From: Antedon bifida
Taxonomy: Eukaryota; Echinodermata; Crinoidea; Comatulida; Antedonidae
DNA length: 64,000 nt
Reading direction: 5' to 3'
Assembly: GCA_963402885.1 (NCBI GenBank)
Contig: OY727093.1
Span: 25,233,409 to 25,297,408 of the forward strand
Of the stretch, positions 1-14,060 are shown one piece after another; the first letter of the stretch is position 1, and the number at the start of each line of letters is the position of its first letter. The translations under genes and the position numbers were made by a program. Under the pieces are notes generated by a model. It did not search any database. It worked only from the letters and a program-made list of their open reading frames with translations, and was not told the DNA's origin.

Positions 1-944
1 TGTATAGTAGCGCACAGTTCTAAACTAGATCTTATTATCACTGTGCTCAAGTACAACCAAAATGTGTATGGTTGCGCCCAGTGCTAAACTAGATCCTCTT
101 TATTATCACTGTGCGCGAGTGCAACCAAAATGGATATGGTAGCGCACTGTGCTAAACTAGATCCTATTTATTATCACTGTGCGCGAGTGAACCAAAATGG
201 GTATAGTAGCGCACTGTGCTAAACTAGATCCTATTTTCACTGTGCTCAAGTACAACCAAAATGTGTATGGTTGTGCCCAGTGCTAAACTAGATCCTCTTT
301 ATTATCACTGTGCGCGAGTGCAACCAAAATGGTTATATTAGCGCACAGTGCTAAACTAGATCCTCGTTATGATCACTTTGCTCAAGTACCTCCAAAATGG
401 ATGGTAGCGCACTGTGCTAAACTAGATCCTATTTATTACCACTGTGCGCGAGTGAACCAAAATGGGTATGGTAGCTCTCAGTACTAAACTAGATTCTGTG
501 TATTATCACTGTGCTCAAGTACCACCAAAATGGGTATGGTAACGCACAGTGCTAAACTAGGTCCTCTTTATTATCACTGTGCGCGAGTACCACCAAAATG
601 GCTATAGTAGCGCACTGTGCTAAACTAGATCCTATTTATTATTACTGTGCGCGAGTGAACCAAAATTGGTATAGTAGCGCACAGTGCTAAACTATATCCT
701 ATTTATTATCACTGTTCTCAAGTACCACCAAAATGGGTATGGTAGCGCACTGTGCTAAACTAGATCCTATTTATTATTACTGTGCGCGAGTGAACCAAAA
801 TTGGTATAGTAGCGCACAGTGCTAAACTATATCCTATTTATTATCACTGTTCTCAAGCACCACCAAAATGGGTATGGTAGCGCACTGTGCTAAACTAGAT
901 CCTATGTACTATCACTGTGCGCAAGTACAACCAAAATGTGTATC

Positions 945-1205
945 AACATTTCATTCTTTATTTATCCAAATACATAAACATAACATTATAATACAAAACA
1001 TTAAAATAATTGGATAAAAAGGAAGTAGAGAAAAGGCAACTTCATGCCTATCTAGCCCTACTCCCTTATAACTAAAAGATTTCAAATTTTTTTTAAAATC
1101 AAACAAATCATATTAAGATATAATTTAATTACTAATAAATAATAGTATAATAGTAATAATAATAATAGATGTATATATATATATATATATATACAAATCA
1201 TACTA
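945..1205. other. non-satellite island in the array
   Basis: AT-rich sequence without satellite units, ending in a (TA)n microsatellite near 1170-1190. It differs from the duplicated islands at 3.1 and 7.1 kb. No gene or transposon ends were recognised. Confidence 0.7.
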
Positions 1206-2769
1206 TAAATTATGGTATGGTATCGCACAGTGCTAAACTAGATCTTCTTTATTATCACTGTGCGCGAGTGCAGCCAAAATGGGTATAGTAGCGCACAGTG
1301 CTAAACTAGATTCTATTTATTATCACTTTGCTCAAGTACCTCCAAAATGTGTATGGTAGCGCACTGTGCTAAACTAGATCCTATTTATTATCACTTTGCT
1401 CAAGTACCTCCAAAATGGGTATCGTAGCGCACTGTGCTAAACTAGATCCTATTTATTATCACTGTGCGTGAGTGAACCAAAATGGGTATAGTAGCGCACA
1501 GTGCTAAACTAGATCCTCTGTATTATCACTGTGCGCGAGTGCAACCAAAATGGGTATAGTAGCGCACAGTGCTAAACTAGATCCTATTATCACTGTGCTC
1601 AAGTACAACCAAAATGGGTATGGTAGCGCACAGTGTTAAACTAAATCCTATTTATTATCACTGTGCGCGAGAGTGGAACCAAAATGGGTTTGGTAGCCCA
1701 CAGTGCAAAACTAAATCCTATTTATTAACACTGTGCGCGAGTGCAACCAAAATGGGAATACTAGCGCACAGTGTTAAACTAAATCCTATTTATTATCACT
1801 ATGCGCGAGTGTAAAATGGGTATGGTAGCGCACAGTACTAAACAATATTATTTATTATCACTGTGCTCAAGTACAACCAAAATGGGTATGGTAGCGCACA
1901 GTGTTAAACTAAATTCTATTTGTTATCACTGTGCGCGAGTGCAACCAAAATGGATATGGTAGCGCACAGTGCTAAACTAAATCCTATTTATTACCGTTGT
2001 GCTCAAGTACCTCCAAAATGGATATGGTAGCGCACTGTGCTAAACTAGATCCTATTTATTATCACTGTGCGCGAGTGTAACCAAAATGGATATGGTAGCG
2101 CACAGTACTAAACTAAATATTATTTATTATCACTGTGCTCAAGTACAACCAAAATGGGTATAGTAGCGCACAGTGTTAAGCTAAATCCTATTTATTATCA
2201 CTGTGCGCGAGTGCAACCAAAATGGATATGGTAGCGCACAGTGCTAAACTAAATCCTAATTATTATCACTGTGCTCAAGTACCACCAAAATGGGAATACT
2301 AGCACACAGTGTTAAACTAAATCCTATTTATTATCACTATGCACGAGTGTAACCAAAGTGGGTATGGTAGCGCACAGTACTAAACTAAATATTATTTATT
2401 ATCACTGTGCTCAAGTACAACCAAAATGGGTATGGTAGCGAACAGTGCTAAACTAAATTCTATTTGTTATCATTTTGCTCAAGTACAACCAAAATGGGTA
2501 TACTAGCGCACATTGTTAAACTAAATCCTATTTATTATCACTGTCCCCGAGTGCAATCAAAATGGGTATGGTAGCGCACAATACTAAACTAAATATTATT
2601 TATTTTCACTGTGCTCAAGTACAACCAAAATGGGTATGGTAGCGCACAGGGCTAAACTAAATCCTATTTATTATCACTGTGCGCGAGTGCAACCAAAATG
2701 GTTATGGTAGCGCACAGTGCTAAACTAAATCCTATTTATTACCACTGTGCTCAAGTACAACCAAAATGG

Positions 2770-5700
2770 GTATGGTAGTGCACAGTGCTAAACTAAATCC
2801 TATTTATTACCACTGTGTTCAAGTACAACCAAAATGGGTATGGTAGCGCACACTGCTAAACTAGATCCTATTTATTATCACTGTGCTCAAGTTCTACCAA
2901 AATGGGTATGGTAGCGCACTATGCTAAACTAAATCCTATTTATTATCACTATGCGCAAGTACAACCAAAATGGGTATACTAGCGCACAGTGTTAAACAAA
3001 ATCCTATTTATTATCACTGTGCTCAAGTACCACCAAAATGGGCATAGTAGAGCATAGTGCTAAATTAAAACCATTTTATAATCACTTTTCATTTTTTTTC
3101 ATTTCATTTCAGAACATTTATTTCTCTTCTCTTTTCTATTAACAGTGTTTGTAAAAAAACAATTTTAAATAAGACAGGCGAACCCCAGAAAATGTAAACT
3201 TGTGGTGGGCTGCCAAAAAATAAAAAATATCAAAAAATCATAAAAAAAACCAAAGTAAACAAAAAAAACCGATTGAAAATATCAATGAAATTTGAATTAA
3301 TATTATTTAGGATTCAGTGATTATATGTGGATAATAGATGCCTTTTTAGCTTAAAAGTGAAATGTTTTTTTGTTGGCGATTCAGTTATGTGTTTGGGTAA
3401 GTTGTTCCAATATGTGGGCGAGTGCAACCAAAGTGGGTATAGTTAGTGCACAGTGCTAAAGTAAATCCTATTTATCATCACGAGGAGAGAGTACAACCAA
3501 AATTGGTATAGTAGATCATAGTTCTAAATTAAATCCTATTTATTATCACTGTGCGCGAGTGCAACCAAAATGGATATGGTTGCGCACAGTGCTAAACTAG
3601 ATTCTATTTATTAACACTGTGCGCGAGTGCAACTAAGATAGGTATAGTAGCGCATAGTGCTACACTAAATACTATTTATTATCACTGTGCGCGAGTGCAA
3701 CCAAAATAGGTATAGTAGCGTACAGTGCTAAACTAAGTCCTATTTAATATCATTGTGAACGAGTGCAACTAAAATGGGTATAGTTAGTGCACAGTGCTAA
3801 AGTAAATCCTATTTATCATCACTGTGAGCGAGCACAACCAAAATTGGCATAGTAGATCATAGTTCTAAATTAAATCATATTTATTATCACTGTGCGCGAG
3901 TGCAACCAAAATGGGTATGGTAGCGCACAGTGCTAAACTAGATTCTAATTATTAACACTATGCGCGAGTGCAACTAAAATTTGTATGGTAGCGCATAGTG
4001 CTAGACTAAATACTATTTATTATCACTGTGCGCGAGTGCAACCAAAATGGGTATAGTAGCGCACAGTGCTAAACTAAATCCTATGTGTTATCACTGTGTG
4101 CGAGTGCAACCAAAATGGATATACTAGCGCACAGTGCTAAACTAGATTTTATTTATTATCACTGTGCTCAAGTACCACCAAAATGGGTATGGTAGCGCAC
4201 AGTTCTAAACTAGATCTTATATTTTATCACTGTGGTCAAGTACCACTAAAATGGGTATGGTAGCGCAATGTGCTAAACTAAATCCTATGCATTATCACTG
4301 TGCGCGAGTGCAACCAAGATGTTTATACTAGCGCACAGTACTAAACTAAATTAAATATTATTTATTATCACTGTGCTCAAGTACAACCAAAATGGATATG
4401 GTAGCGCACAGTGTTAAACTAAATCCAATTTATTATCACTGTGCGCGAGTGCAACCAAAATGGGTATGGTAGCGCACAGTGCTAAAGTAAATCCTATTTA
4501 TTATCACTGTGCTCAAGTACAACCAAAATTGGTATGGTTGCGCACAGTGCTAAATTAAATCTTATTTATTATCACTGTGCGCGAATGCAACCAAAATGGG
4601 TATGGTAGCGCACAGTGGTAAACTAGATTCTATTTATTAACTCTGGGCGCGAGTGCAACCAAAATGGGTATGGTAGCGCACAGTGCTAAAGTAAATCCTA
4701 TTTATTATCACTGTGCTCAAGTACAACCAAAATTGGTATGGTTGCGCACAGTGCTAAATTAAATCTTATTTATTTTCACTGTGCGCGAATGCAACCAAAA
4801 TGGGTATGGTATCGCACAGTGGTAAACTAGATTCTATTTATTAACTCTGGGCGCGAGTGCAACCAAAATTTGTATGGTAGCGCACAGTGCTAAACTAAAT
4901 CCTATGTATTACCACTGTGCTCAAGTACAACCAAAATGGATATGGTAGCGCACAGTGCTAAAGTAAATCCTATTTATTATCACTGTGCTCAAGTACAACA
5001 AAAATTGGTATTGTTGAGCACAGTGCTAAATTAAGTCCTATTTATTATCATTGTGCTCAAGTACAACCAAAATGGGTATGGTTGTGCACAGTGCTAAACT
5101 AAATCGTATTTGTTATCACTGTGCGCGAGTGCAACCAAAATGGATATACTAGCGCACAGTACTAAACTAGATTTTATTCATTATCACTGTGCTCAAGTAC
5201 AACCAAAATGGGTATGGTAGCGCACAGTGCTAAACTAGATCTTATATTTTATCACTGTGCTCAAGTACCACCAAAATGGGTCTTTTAGCGCACAATGCTA
5301 AACTAAATCCTATCTATTATCACTGTGCGGAAGTACAACCAAAATGGGTATACTAGCGCACAGTGTTAAACTAGATCCTATTTATTATCACTGTTCTCAA
5401 GTACCACCAAAATGGGTATGGTAGCGCACAGTGCTAAACTAAGTCTTATTTATTATCACTGTGCGCGAGTGTAACCAAAATGGATATACTAGCGCACAGT
5501 GCTAAACTAGATTTTATTTATTATCACTGTGCTCAAGTACCACCAAAATGGGTATGGTAGCGCCCAGTTATAAACTAGATCCTATTTATTATCACTGTTC
5601 TCAAGTACCACCAAAATGGGTATGGTAGCGCACAGTGCTAAACTAAATCTTATTCATCATCACAGTGCGCGAGTGTAACCAAAATGGATATACTAGCGCA

Positions 5701-6777
5701 CAGTGCTAAACTGGATTTTATTTATTATCACTGTGCTCAAGTACCACCAAAATGGGTTTGGTAGCGCACAGTGCTAAACTAGATCCTATTTATTATCACT
5801 GTGCTCATGTACAACCCAAATGGATATGGTAGCGCACAGTCCTAAACTAAATCCTATTTATTATCGTTGTGCTCAAGTACAACCAAAATGGGTATACTAG
5901 CGCACAGTGTTAAACTAAATAGTATTTATTATCACTGTGCGCGAGGGTAACCAAAATGGGTATGGTAGCGCACAGTGCTAAACTAATTCCTATTTATTAC
6001 AACTGTGCTCAAGTACAACCAAAATAGGTATGGTAGCGCACAGTCCTAAACTAGATCCTATTTATTATCACTGTGCTCAAGTTCCACCAAAATGGGTATG
6101 GTAGCGCACTATGCTAAACTAAACCCTATTTATTATCACTGTGCGCAAGTACAACCAAAATGGGTATACTAGCGCACAGTGTTAAACTAAATCCTATTTA
6201 TTATCACTGTGCTCAAGTACCACCAAAATGGGTATAGTAGAGCATAGTGCTAAATTAAAACCTATTTATAATCACTGTGCGCGAGTGCAACCAAAATGGG
6301 TATAGTTAGTGCACAGTGCTAAAGTAAATCCTATTTATCATCACTGTGAGCGAGCACAACCGAAATTGGTATAGTAGATCATAGTTCTAAATTAAATCCT
6401 ATTTATTATCACTGTGCGCGAGTGCAACCAAAATGGATATGGTAGCGCACAGTGCTAAACTAGATTCTATTTATTAACACTGTGCGCGAGTGCAACCAAA
6501 ATAGGTATAGTAGCGCACAGTGCTAAACTAAGTCCTATTTAATATCATTGTGAGCGAGTGCAACTAAAATGGGTATAGTTAGTGCACAGTGCTAAAGTAA
6601 ATACTATTTATTATCACTGTGAGCGAGCACTACCAAAATTGGTATAGTAGATCATAGTTCTAAATTAAATCCTTTTTATTATCACTGTGCGCGAGTGCAA
6701 CCAAAATGGGTATGGTAGCGCACAGTGCTAAACTAGATTCTATTTATTAAAACTATGCGCGAGTGCAACTTAAATGG
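2770..6777 (+). repeat. higher-order repeat, copy 1 (4,008-bp period)
   Basis: This block of satellite units plus a roughly 330-bp non-satellite island (3085-3415) recurs almost base for base 4,008 bp downstream. For example, the junction word CCATTTTATAATCAC lies at 3071 and again at 7079. Upstream of about 2770 the alignment at this offset is lost, so the segment was duplicated as one piece. The near identity, including the order of diverged unit variants, indicates a recent event. Confidence 0.9.
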
Positions 6778-9700
6778 GTATGGTAGTGCACAGTGCTAAA
6801 CTAAATCCTATTTATTACCACTGTGCTCAAGTACAACCAAAATGGGTATGGTAGCGCACACTGCTAAACTAGATCCTATTTATTATCACTGTGCTCAAGT
6901 TCTACCAAAATGGGTATGGTAGCGCACTATGCTAAACTAAATCCTATTTATTATCACTATGCGCAAGTACAACCAAAATGGGTATGGTAGCGCACAGTGT
7001 TAAACAAAATCCTATTTATTATCACTGTGCTCAAGTACCACCAAAATGGGTATAGTAGAGCATAGTGCTAAATTAAAACCATTTTATAATCACTTTTCAT
7101 TTTTTTTCATTTCATTTCAGAACATTTATTTCTCTTCTCTTTTCTATTAACAGTGTTTGTAAAAAAACAATTTTAAATAAGAGAGGCGAACCCCAGAAAA
7201 TGTAAACTTGTGGTGGGCTGCCAAAAAATAAAAAATATCAAAAAATCATAAAAAAAACCAAAGTAAACAAAAAAAACCGATTGAAAATATCAATGAAATT
7301 TGAATTAATATTATTTAGGATTCAGTGATTATATGTGGATAATAGATGCCTTTTTAGCTTAAAAGTGAAATGTTTTTTTGTTGGCGATTCAGTTATGTGT
7401 TTGGGTAAGTTGTTCCAATATGTGGGCGAGTGCAACCAAAGTGGGTATAGTTAGTGCACAGTGCTAAAGTAAATCCTATTTATCATCACGAGGAGAGAGT
7501 ACAACCAAAATTGGTATAGTAGATCATAGTTCTAAATTAAATCCTATTTATTATCACTGTGCGCGAGTGCAACCAAAATGGATATGGTTGCGCACAGTGC
7601 TAAACTAGATTCTATTTATTAACACTGTGCGCGAGTGCAACTAAGATAGGTATAGTAGCGCATAGTGCTACACTAAATACTATTTATTATCACTGTGCGC
7701 GAGTGCAACCAAAATGGGTATAGTAGCGTACAGTGCTAAACTAAGTCCTATTTAATATCATTGTGAACGAGTGCAACTAAAATGGGTATAGTTAGTGCAC
7801 AGTGCTAAAGTAAATCCTATTTATCATCACTGTGAGCGAGCACAACCAAAATTGGCATAGTAGATCATAGTTCTAAATTAAATCATATTTATTATCACTG
7901 TGCGCGAGTGCAACCAAAATGGGTATGGTAGCGCACAGTGCTAAACTAGATTCTATTTATTAACACTATGCGCGAGTGCAACTAAAATTTGTATGGTAGC
8001 GCATAGTGCTAGACTAAATACTATTTATTATCACTGTGCGCGAGTGCAACCAAAATGGGTATAGTAGCGCACAGTGCTAAACTAAATCCTATGTGTTATC
8101 ACTGTGCGCGAGTGCAACCAAAATGGATATACTAGCGCACAGTGCTAAACTAGATTTTATTTATTATCACTGTGCTCAAGTACCACCAAAATGGGTATGG
8201 TAGCGCACAGTTCTAAACTAGATCTTATATTTTATCACTGTGCTCAAGTACCACTAAAATGGGTATGGTAGCGCAATGTGCTAAACTAAATCCTATGCAT
8301 TATCACTGTGCGCGAGTGCAACCAAGATGTTTATACTAGCGCACAGTACTAAACTAAATATTATTTATTATCACTGTGCTCAAGTACAACCAAAATGGAT
8401 ATGGTAGCGCACAGTGTTAAACTAAATCCAATTTATTATCACTGTGCGCGAGTGCAACCAAAATGGGTATGGTAGCGCACAGTGCTAAAGTAAATCCTAT
8501 TTATTATCACTGTGCTCAAGTACAACCAAAATTGGTATGGTTGCGCACAGTGCTAAATTAAATCTTATTTATTATCACTGTGCGCGAATGCAACCAAAAT
8601 GGGTATGGTAGCGCACAGTGGTAAACTAGATTCTATTTATTAACTCTGGGCGCGAGTGCAACCAAAATGGGTATGGTAGCGCACAGTGCTAAAGTAAATC
8701 CTATTTATTATCACTGTACTCAAGTACAACCAAAATTGGTATGGTTGCGCACAGTGCTAAATTAAATCTTATTTATTTTCACTGTGCGCGAATGCAACCA
8801 AAATGGGTATGGTAGCGCACAGTGCTAAACTAAATCCTATGTATTACCACTGTGCTCAAGTACAACCAAAATGGATATGGTAGCGCACAGTGCTAAAGTA
8901 AATCCTATTTATTATCACTGTGCTCAAGTACAACAAAAATTGGTATTGTTGAGCACAGTGCTAAATTAAGTCCTATTTATTATCATTGTGCTCAAGTACA
9001 ACCAAAATGGGTATGGTTGTGCACAGTGCTAAACTAAATCGTATTTGTTATCACTGTGCGCGAGTGCAACCAAAATAGATATACTAGCGCACAGTACTAA
9101 ACTAGATTTTATTCATTATCACTGTGCTCAAGTACAACCAAAATGGGTATGGTAGCGCACAGTGCTAAACTAGATCTTATATTTTATCACTGTGCTCAAG
9201 TACCACCAAAATGGGTCTTTTAGCGCACAATGCTAAACTAAATCCTATCTATTATCACTGTGCGGAAGTACAACCAAAATGGGTATACTAGCGCACAGTG
9301 TTAAACTAGATCCTATTTATTATCACTGTTCTCAAGTACCACCAAAATGGGTATGGTAGCGCACAGTGCTAAACTAAGTCTTATTTATTATCACTGTGCG
9401 CGAGTGTAACCAAAATGGATATACTAGCGCACAGTGCTAAACTAGATTTTATTTATTATCACTGTGCTCAAGTACCACCAAAATGGGTATGGTAGCGCCC
9501 AGTTATAAACTAGATCCTATTTATTATCACTGTTCTCAAGTACCACCAAAATGGGTATGGTAGCGCACAGTGCTAAACTAAATCTTATTCATCATCACAG
9601 TGCGCGAGTGTAACCAAAATGGATATACTAGCGCACAGTGCTAAACTGGATTTTATTTATTATCACTGTGCTCAAGTACCACCAAAATGGGTATGGTAGC

Positions 9701-12077
9701 GCACAGTGCTAAACTAGATCCTATTTATTATCACTGTGCTCATGTACAACCCAAATGGATATGGTAGCGCACAGTCCTAAACTAAATCCTATTTATTATC
9801 GTTGTGCTCAAGTACAACCAAAATGGGTATACTAGCGCACAGTGTTAAACTAAATAGTATTTATTATCACTGTGCGCGAGGGTAACCAAAATGGGTATGG
9901 TAGCGCACAGTGCTAAACTAATTCCTATTTATTACAACTGTGCTCAAGTACAACCAAAATAGGTATGGTAGCGCACAGTCCTAAACTAGATCCTATTTAT
10001 TATCACTGTGCTCAAGTTCCACCAAAATAGGTATGGTAGCGCACAGTCCTAAACTAGATCCTATTTATTATCACTGTGCTCAAGTTCCACCAAAATGGGT
10101 ATGGTAGCGCACAGTGCTAAAGTAAATCCTATTTATTATCACTGTGCTCAAGTACAACCAAAATTGGTATGGTTGCGCACAGTGCTAAATTAAATCTTAT
10201 TTATTTTCACTGTGCGCGAATGCAACCAAAATGGGTATGGTAGCGCACAGTGCTAAACTAAATCCTATGTATTACCACTGTGCTCAAGTACAACCAAAAT
10301 GGATATGGTAGCGCACAGTGCTAAAGTAAATCCTATTTATTATCACTGTGCTCAAGTACAACAAAAATTGGTATTGTTGAGCACAGTGCTAAATTAAGTC
10401 CTATTTATTATCATTGTGCTCAAGTACAACCAAAATGGGTATGGTTGTGCACAGTGCTAAACTAAATCGTATTTGTTATCACTGTGCGCGAGTGCAACCA
10501 AAATAGATATACTAGCGCACAGTACTAAACTAGATTTTATTCATTATCACTGTGCTCAAGTACAACCAAAATGGGTATGGTAGCGCACAGTGCTAAACTA
10601 GATCTTATATTTTATCACTGTGCTCAAGTACCACCAAAATGGGTCTTTTAGCGCACAATGCTAAACTAAATCCTATCTATTATCACTGTGCGGAAGTACA
10701 ACCAAAATGGGTATACTAGCGCACAGTGTTAAACTAGATCCTATTTATTATCACTGTTCTCAAGTACCACCAAAATGGGTATGGTAGCGCACAGTGCTAA
10801 ACTAAGTCTTATTTATTATCACTGTGCGCGAGTGTAACCAAAATGGATATACTAGCGCACAGTGCTAAACTAGATTTTATTTATTATCACTGTGCTCAAG
10901 TACCACCAAAATGGGTATGGTAGCGCCCAGTTATAAACTAGATCCTATTTATTATCACTGTTCTCAAGTACCACCAAAATGGGTATGGTAGCGCACAGTG
11001 CTAAACTAAATCTTATTCATCATCACAGTGCGCGAGTGTAACCAAAATGGATATACTAGCGCACAGTGCTAAACTGGATTTTATTTATTATCACTGTGCT
11101 CAAGTACCACCAAAATGGGTATGGTAGCGCACAGTGCTAAACTAGATCCTATTTATTATCACTGTGCTCATGTACAACCCAAATGGATATGGTAGCGCAC
11201 AGTCCTAAACTAAATCCTATTTATTAACGTTGTGCTCAAGTACAACCAAAATGGGTATACTAGCGCACAGTGTTAAACTAAATAGTATTTATTATCACTG
11301 TGCGCGAGGGTAACCAAAATGGGTATGGTAGCGCACAGTGCTAAACTAATTCCTATTTATTACAACTGTGCTCAAGTACAACCAAAATAGGTATGGTAGC
11401 GCACAGTCCTAAACTAGATCCTATTTATTATCACTGTGCTCAAGTTCCACCAAAATGGGTATGGTAGCGCACTATGCTAAACTAAACCCTATTTATTATC
11501 ACTGTGCGCAAGTACAACCAAAATGGGTATACTAGCGCACAGTGTTAAACTAAATCCTATTTATTATCACTGTGCTCAAGTACCACCAAAATGGGTATAG
11601 TAGAGCATAGTGCTAAATTAAAACCTATTTATAATCACTGTGCGCGAGTGCAACCAAAATGGGTATAGTTAGTGCACAGTGCTAAAGTAAATCCTATTTA
11701 TCATCACTGTGAGCGAGCACAACCGAAATTGGTATAGTAGATCATAGTTCTAAATTAAATCCTATTTATTATCACTGTGCGCGAGTGCAACCAAAATGGA
11801 TATGGTAGCGCACAGTGCTAAACTAGATTCTATTTATTAACACTGTGCGCGAGTGCAACCAAAATAGGTATAGTAGCGCATAGTGCTAAACTAAGTCCTA
11901 TTTAATATCATTGTGAGCGAGTGCAACTAAAATGGGTATAGTTAGTGCACAGTGCTAAAGTAAATACTATTTATTATCACTGTGAGCGAGCACTACCAAA
12001 ATTGGTATAGTAGATCATAGTTCTAAATTAAATCCTTTTTATTTATTAAAACTATGCGCGAGTGCAACTTAAATGGG
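6778..12077 (+). repeat. higher-order repeat, copy 2, internally expanded
   Basis: This is the second copy of the 4-kb block. It is longer because a further tandem duplication of about 1,428 bp lies inside it (about 8670-10097 repeated as 10098-11525). It has also lost single units relative to copy 1, for example the unit at 4800-4860 and about 68 bp near 12,040. It contains the second copy of the non-satellite island (7093-7423). Confidence 0.88.
8670..11525 (+). repeat. 1,428-bp tandem duplication inside the satellite
   Basis: Landmarks repeat at a fixed offset of 1,428 bp: the variant AAATTGGTATGGTTGCGCAC occurs at 8733 and 10161, and a distinctive AAAATAGATAT variant recurs near 9072 and 10500. 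Twenty-one unit lengths (21 x 68 = 1,428) fit exactly, as expected for unequal exchange in register. Confidence 0.88.
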
Positions 12078-14060
12078 TATAGTAGCGCATAGTGCTAGAC
12101 TAAATACTATTTATTATCACTGTGCGCGAGTGCAACAAAAATGGGTATAGTAGCGCACAGTGCTAAACTAAGTCCTATTTATTATCATTGTGCTCAAGTA
12201 CAACCAAAATGGGTATGGTTGCGCACAGTGCTAAACTAAATCCTATTTGTTATCACTGTGCGCGAGTGCAACCAAAATGGATATACTAGCGCACAGTGCT
12301 AAACTAGATTTTATTTATTATCACTGTTCTCAAGTACCACCAAAATGGGTATGGTAGCGCACAGTGCTAAACTAGATCTTATATTTTATCACTGTGCTCA
12401 AGTACCACCAAAATGGGTCTTTTAGCGCACAATGCTAAACTAAATCCTATTTATTATCACTGTGCTCAAGTACAACCAAAATGGGTATGGTAGCACACAG
12501 TGCTAAACTAAATCCTATTTGTTATCACTGTGCTCAAGTACCACCAACATGGGTATGGTAGCGCACAGTGCTAAACTAAATCTTATTTATTATCACTGAG
12601 CGCGAGTGTAACCAAAATGGATATACTAGCGCACAGTGTTAAACTAAATCCTATTTATTATCACTGTGCGCGAGTGCAACCAAAATGGGTATGGTAGCGC
12701 ACAGTACTAAACTAAATATTATTTATTATCACTGTGCTCAAGTACCACCAAAATGGGTATGGTAGCGCACAGTGCTAAAGTAGATCTTATATTTTATCAC
12801 TGTGCTCAAGTACCACCAAAATGGGTATGGTAGCGCACTGTGCTAAACTAGATCCTATGCATTATCACTGTGCGCGAGTGCAACCAAAATGGGTATACTC
12901 GCGCACAGTGTTAAACTAAATCCTATTTATTGTCACTGTGCTCAAGTACAACCAAAATGGGTATGGAAGCGCACAGTGCTAAACTAAATTCTATTTATTA
13001 TCACTTTGCGCGAGTGCAACCAAAATGGGTATGGTAGCGCACAGTACTAAACTAAATATTATTTATCACTGTGCTCAAGTACAACCAAAATGGGTATGGT
13101 AGCGCACAGTGCTAAATTAAATCCTATTTATTATCACTGTGCTCAAGTACAACCAAAATTGGTATGTTTGCGCACAGTGCTAAATTAAATCCTATTTATT
13201 ATCACAGTGCGCGAGTACAACCAAAATGGGTATGGTATCGCACAGTGCTAAAGTAAATCCTATTTATTATCACTGTGCGCGAGTGCAACTAAAATGGGTA
13301 TACTAGCGCACAGTGTTAAACTAAATCCTATTTATTATCACTGTGCTCAAGTACCACCAAAATGGATATGGTAGAGCACATTTAAAAAAAAAAATCCTAT
13401 TTATTATCACTGTGCTCAAGTACAACCAAAATGGGTATACTAGCGCACAGTGTTAAACTAAATCCTATTTATTATCACTGTGCGCGAGTGTAACCAAAAT
13501 GGGTATGGTAGCGCACAGTACTAAACTAAATATTATTTAGTTTCACTGTGCTCAAGTACAACCAAAATGGGTATGGTAGCGCACAGTACTAAACTAAATA
13601 TTATTTATTTTCACTGTGCTCAAGTGCAACTAAAATGGATATGGTAGTGCACAGTGCTAAAGTAAATCTTATTTATTATCACTGTTAGCGAGCACAACCA
13701 AAATTGGTATAGTAGCGCATAGTTTTAAATTAAATCCTATTTATTATTACTGTGCGCGAGCGCAACCAAAATGGGTATAGTAGCGTATAGTGCTAAATTA
13801 AATCCTATTTATTATTACTGTGCGCAAGTGCAACCAAAATGGGTATAGTTAGCACAGTGCTATTGCCGATATTAATCTTCATTATTACTGTTCGTTAGTA
13901 GAACCAAATTGGGTATAGTAGCGCACAGTGCTAAACTTCTCGGCGATTTTAATCGTATCCTATACATTCTGAGTGTGCGCAAGTACAACCAAAATGGGTA
14001 TAGTAGCACACAGTGCTAAACTTATTGCTGGTTTTAATCGTATCCTATTCATTATCACTG

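Larger units (their letters stand above)
1..14060. repeat. 68-bp satellite array (about 200 units)
   Basis: Tandem units of about 68 bp fill this stretch. A typical unit reads ACCAAAATGGGTATGGTAGC, then GCGCACAGTG, a spacer with CTAAACTAAATCCTATTTA, then CACTGTGCGC and a short linker. Two linker types alternate irregularly: GCGCGAGTGCAACC and GCTCAAGTACAACC (or TACCACC). GCGCACAGTG and CACTGTGCGC are exact reverse complements, so most units can fold into a 10-bp stem over a 23-nt loop; the GCTC type has one stem mismatch. Units diverge by point changes and small indels. Non-satellite islands lie at about 945-1205, 3085-3415 and 7093-7423. The array is already running at base 1, so its left edge is outside the window. 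The right edge decays through 85-bp variant units near 13,880-14,060. No coding role is visible. Confidence 0.97.

Noticed and set aside
1-14060. CRISPR-like or CRISPR array
   Set aside because: Repeats are contiguous 68-bp units without unique spacers, in a eukaryotic genome.
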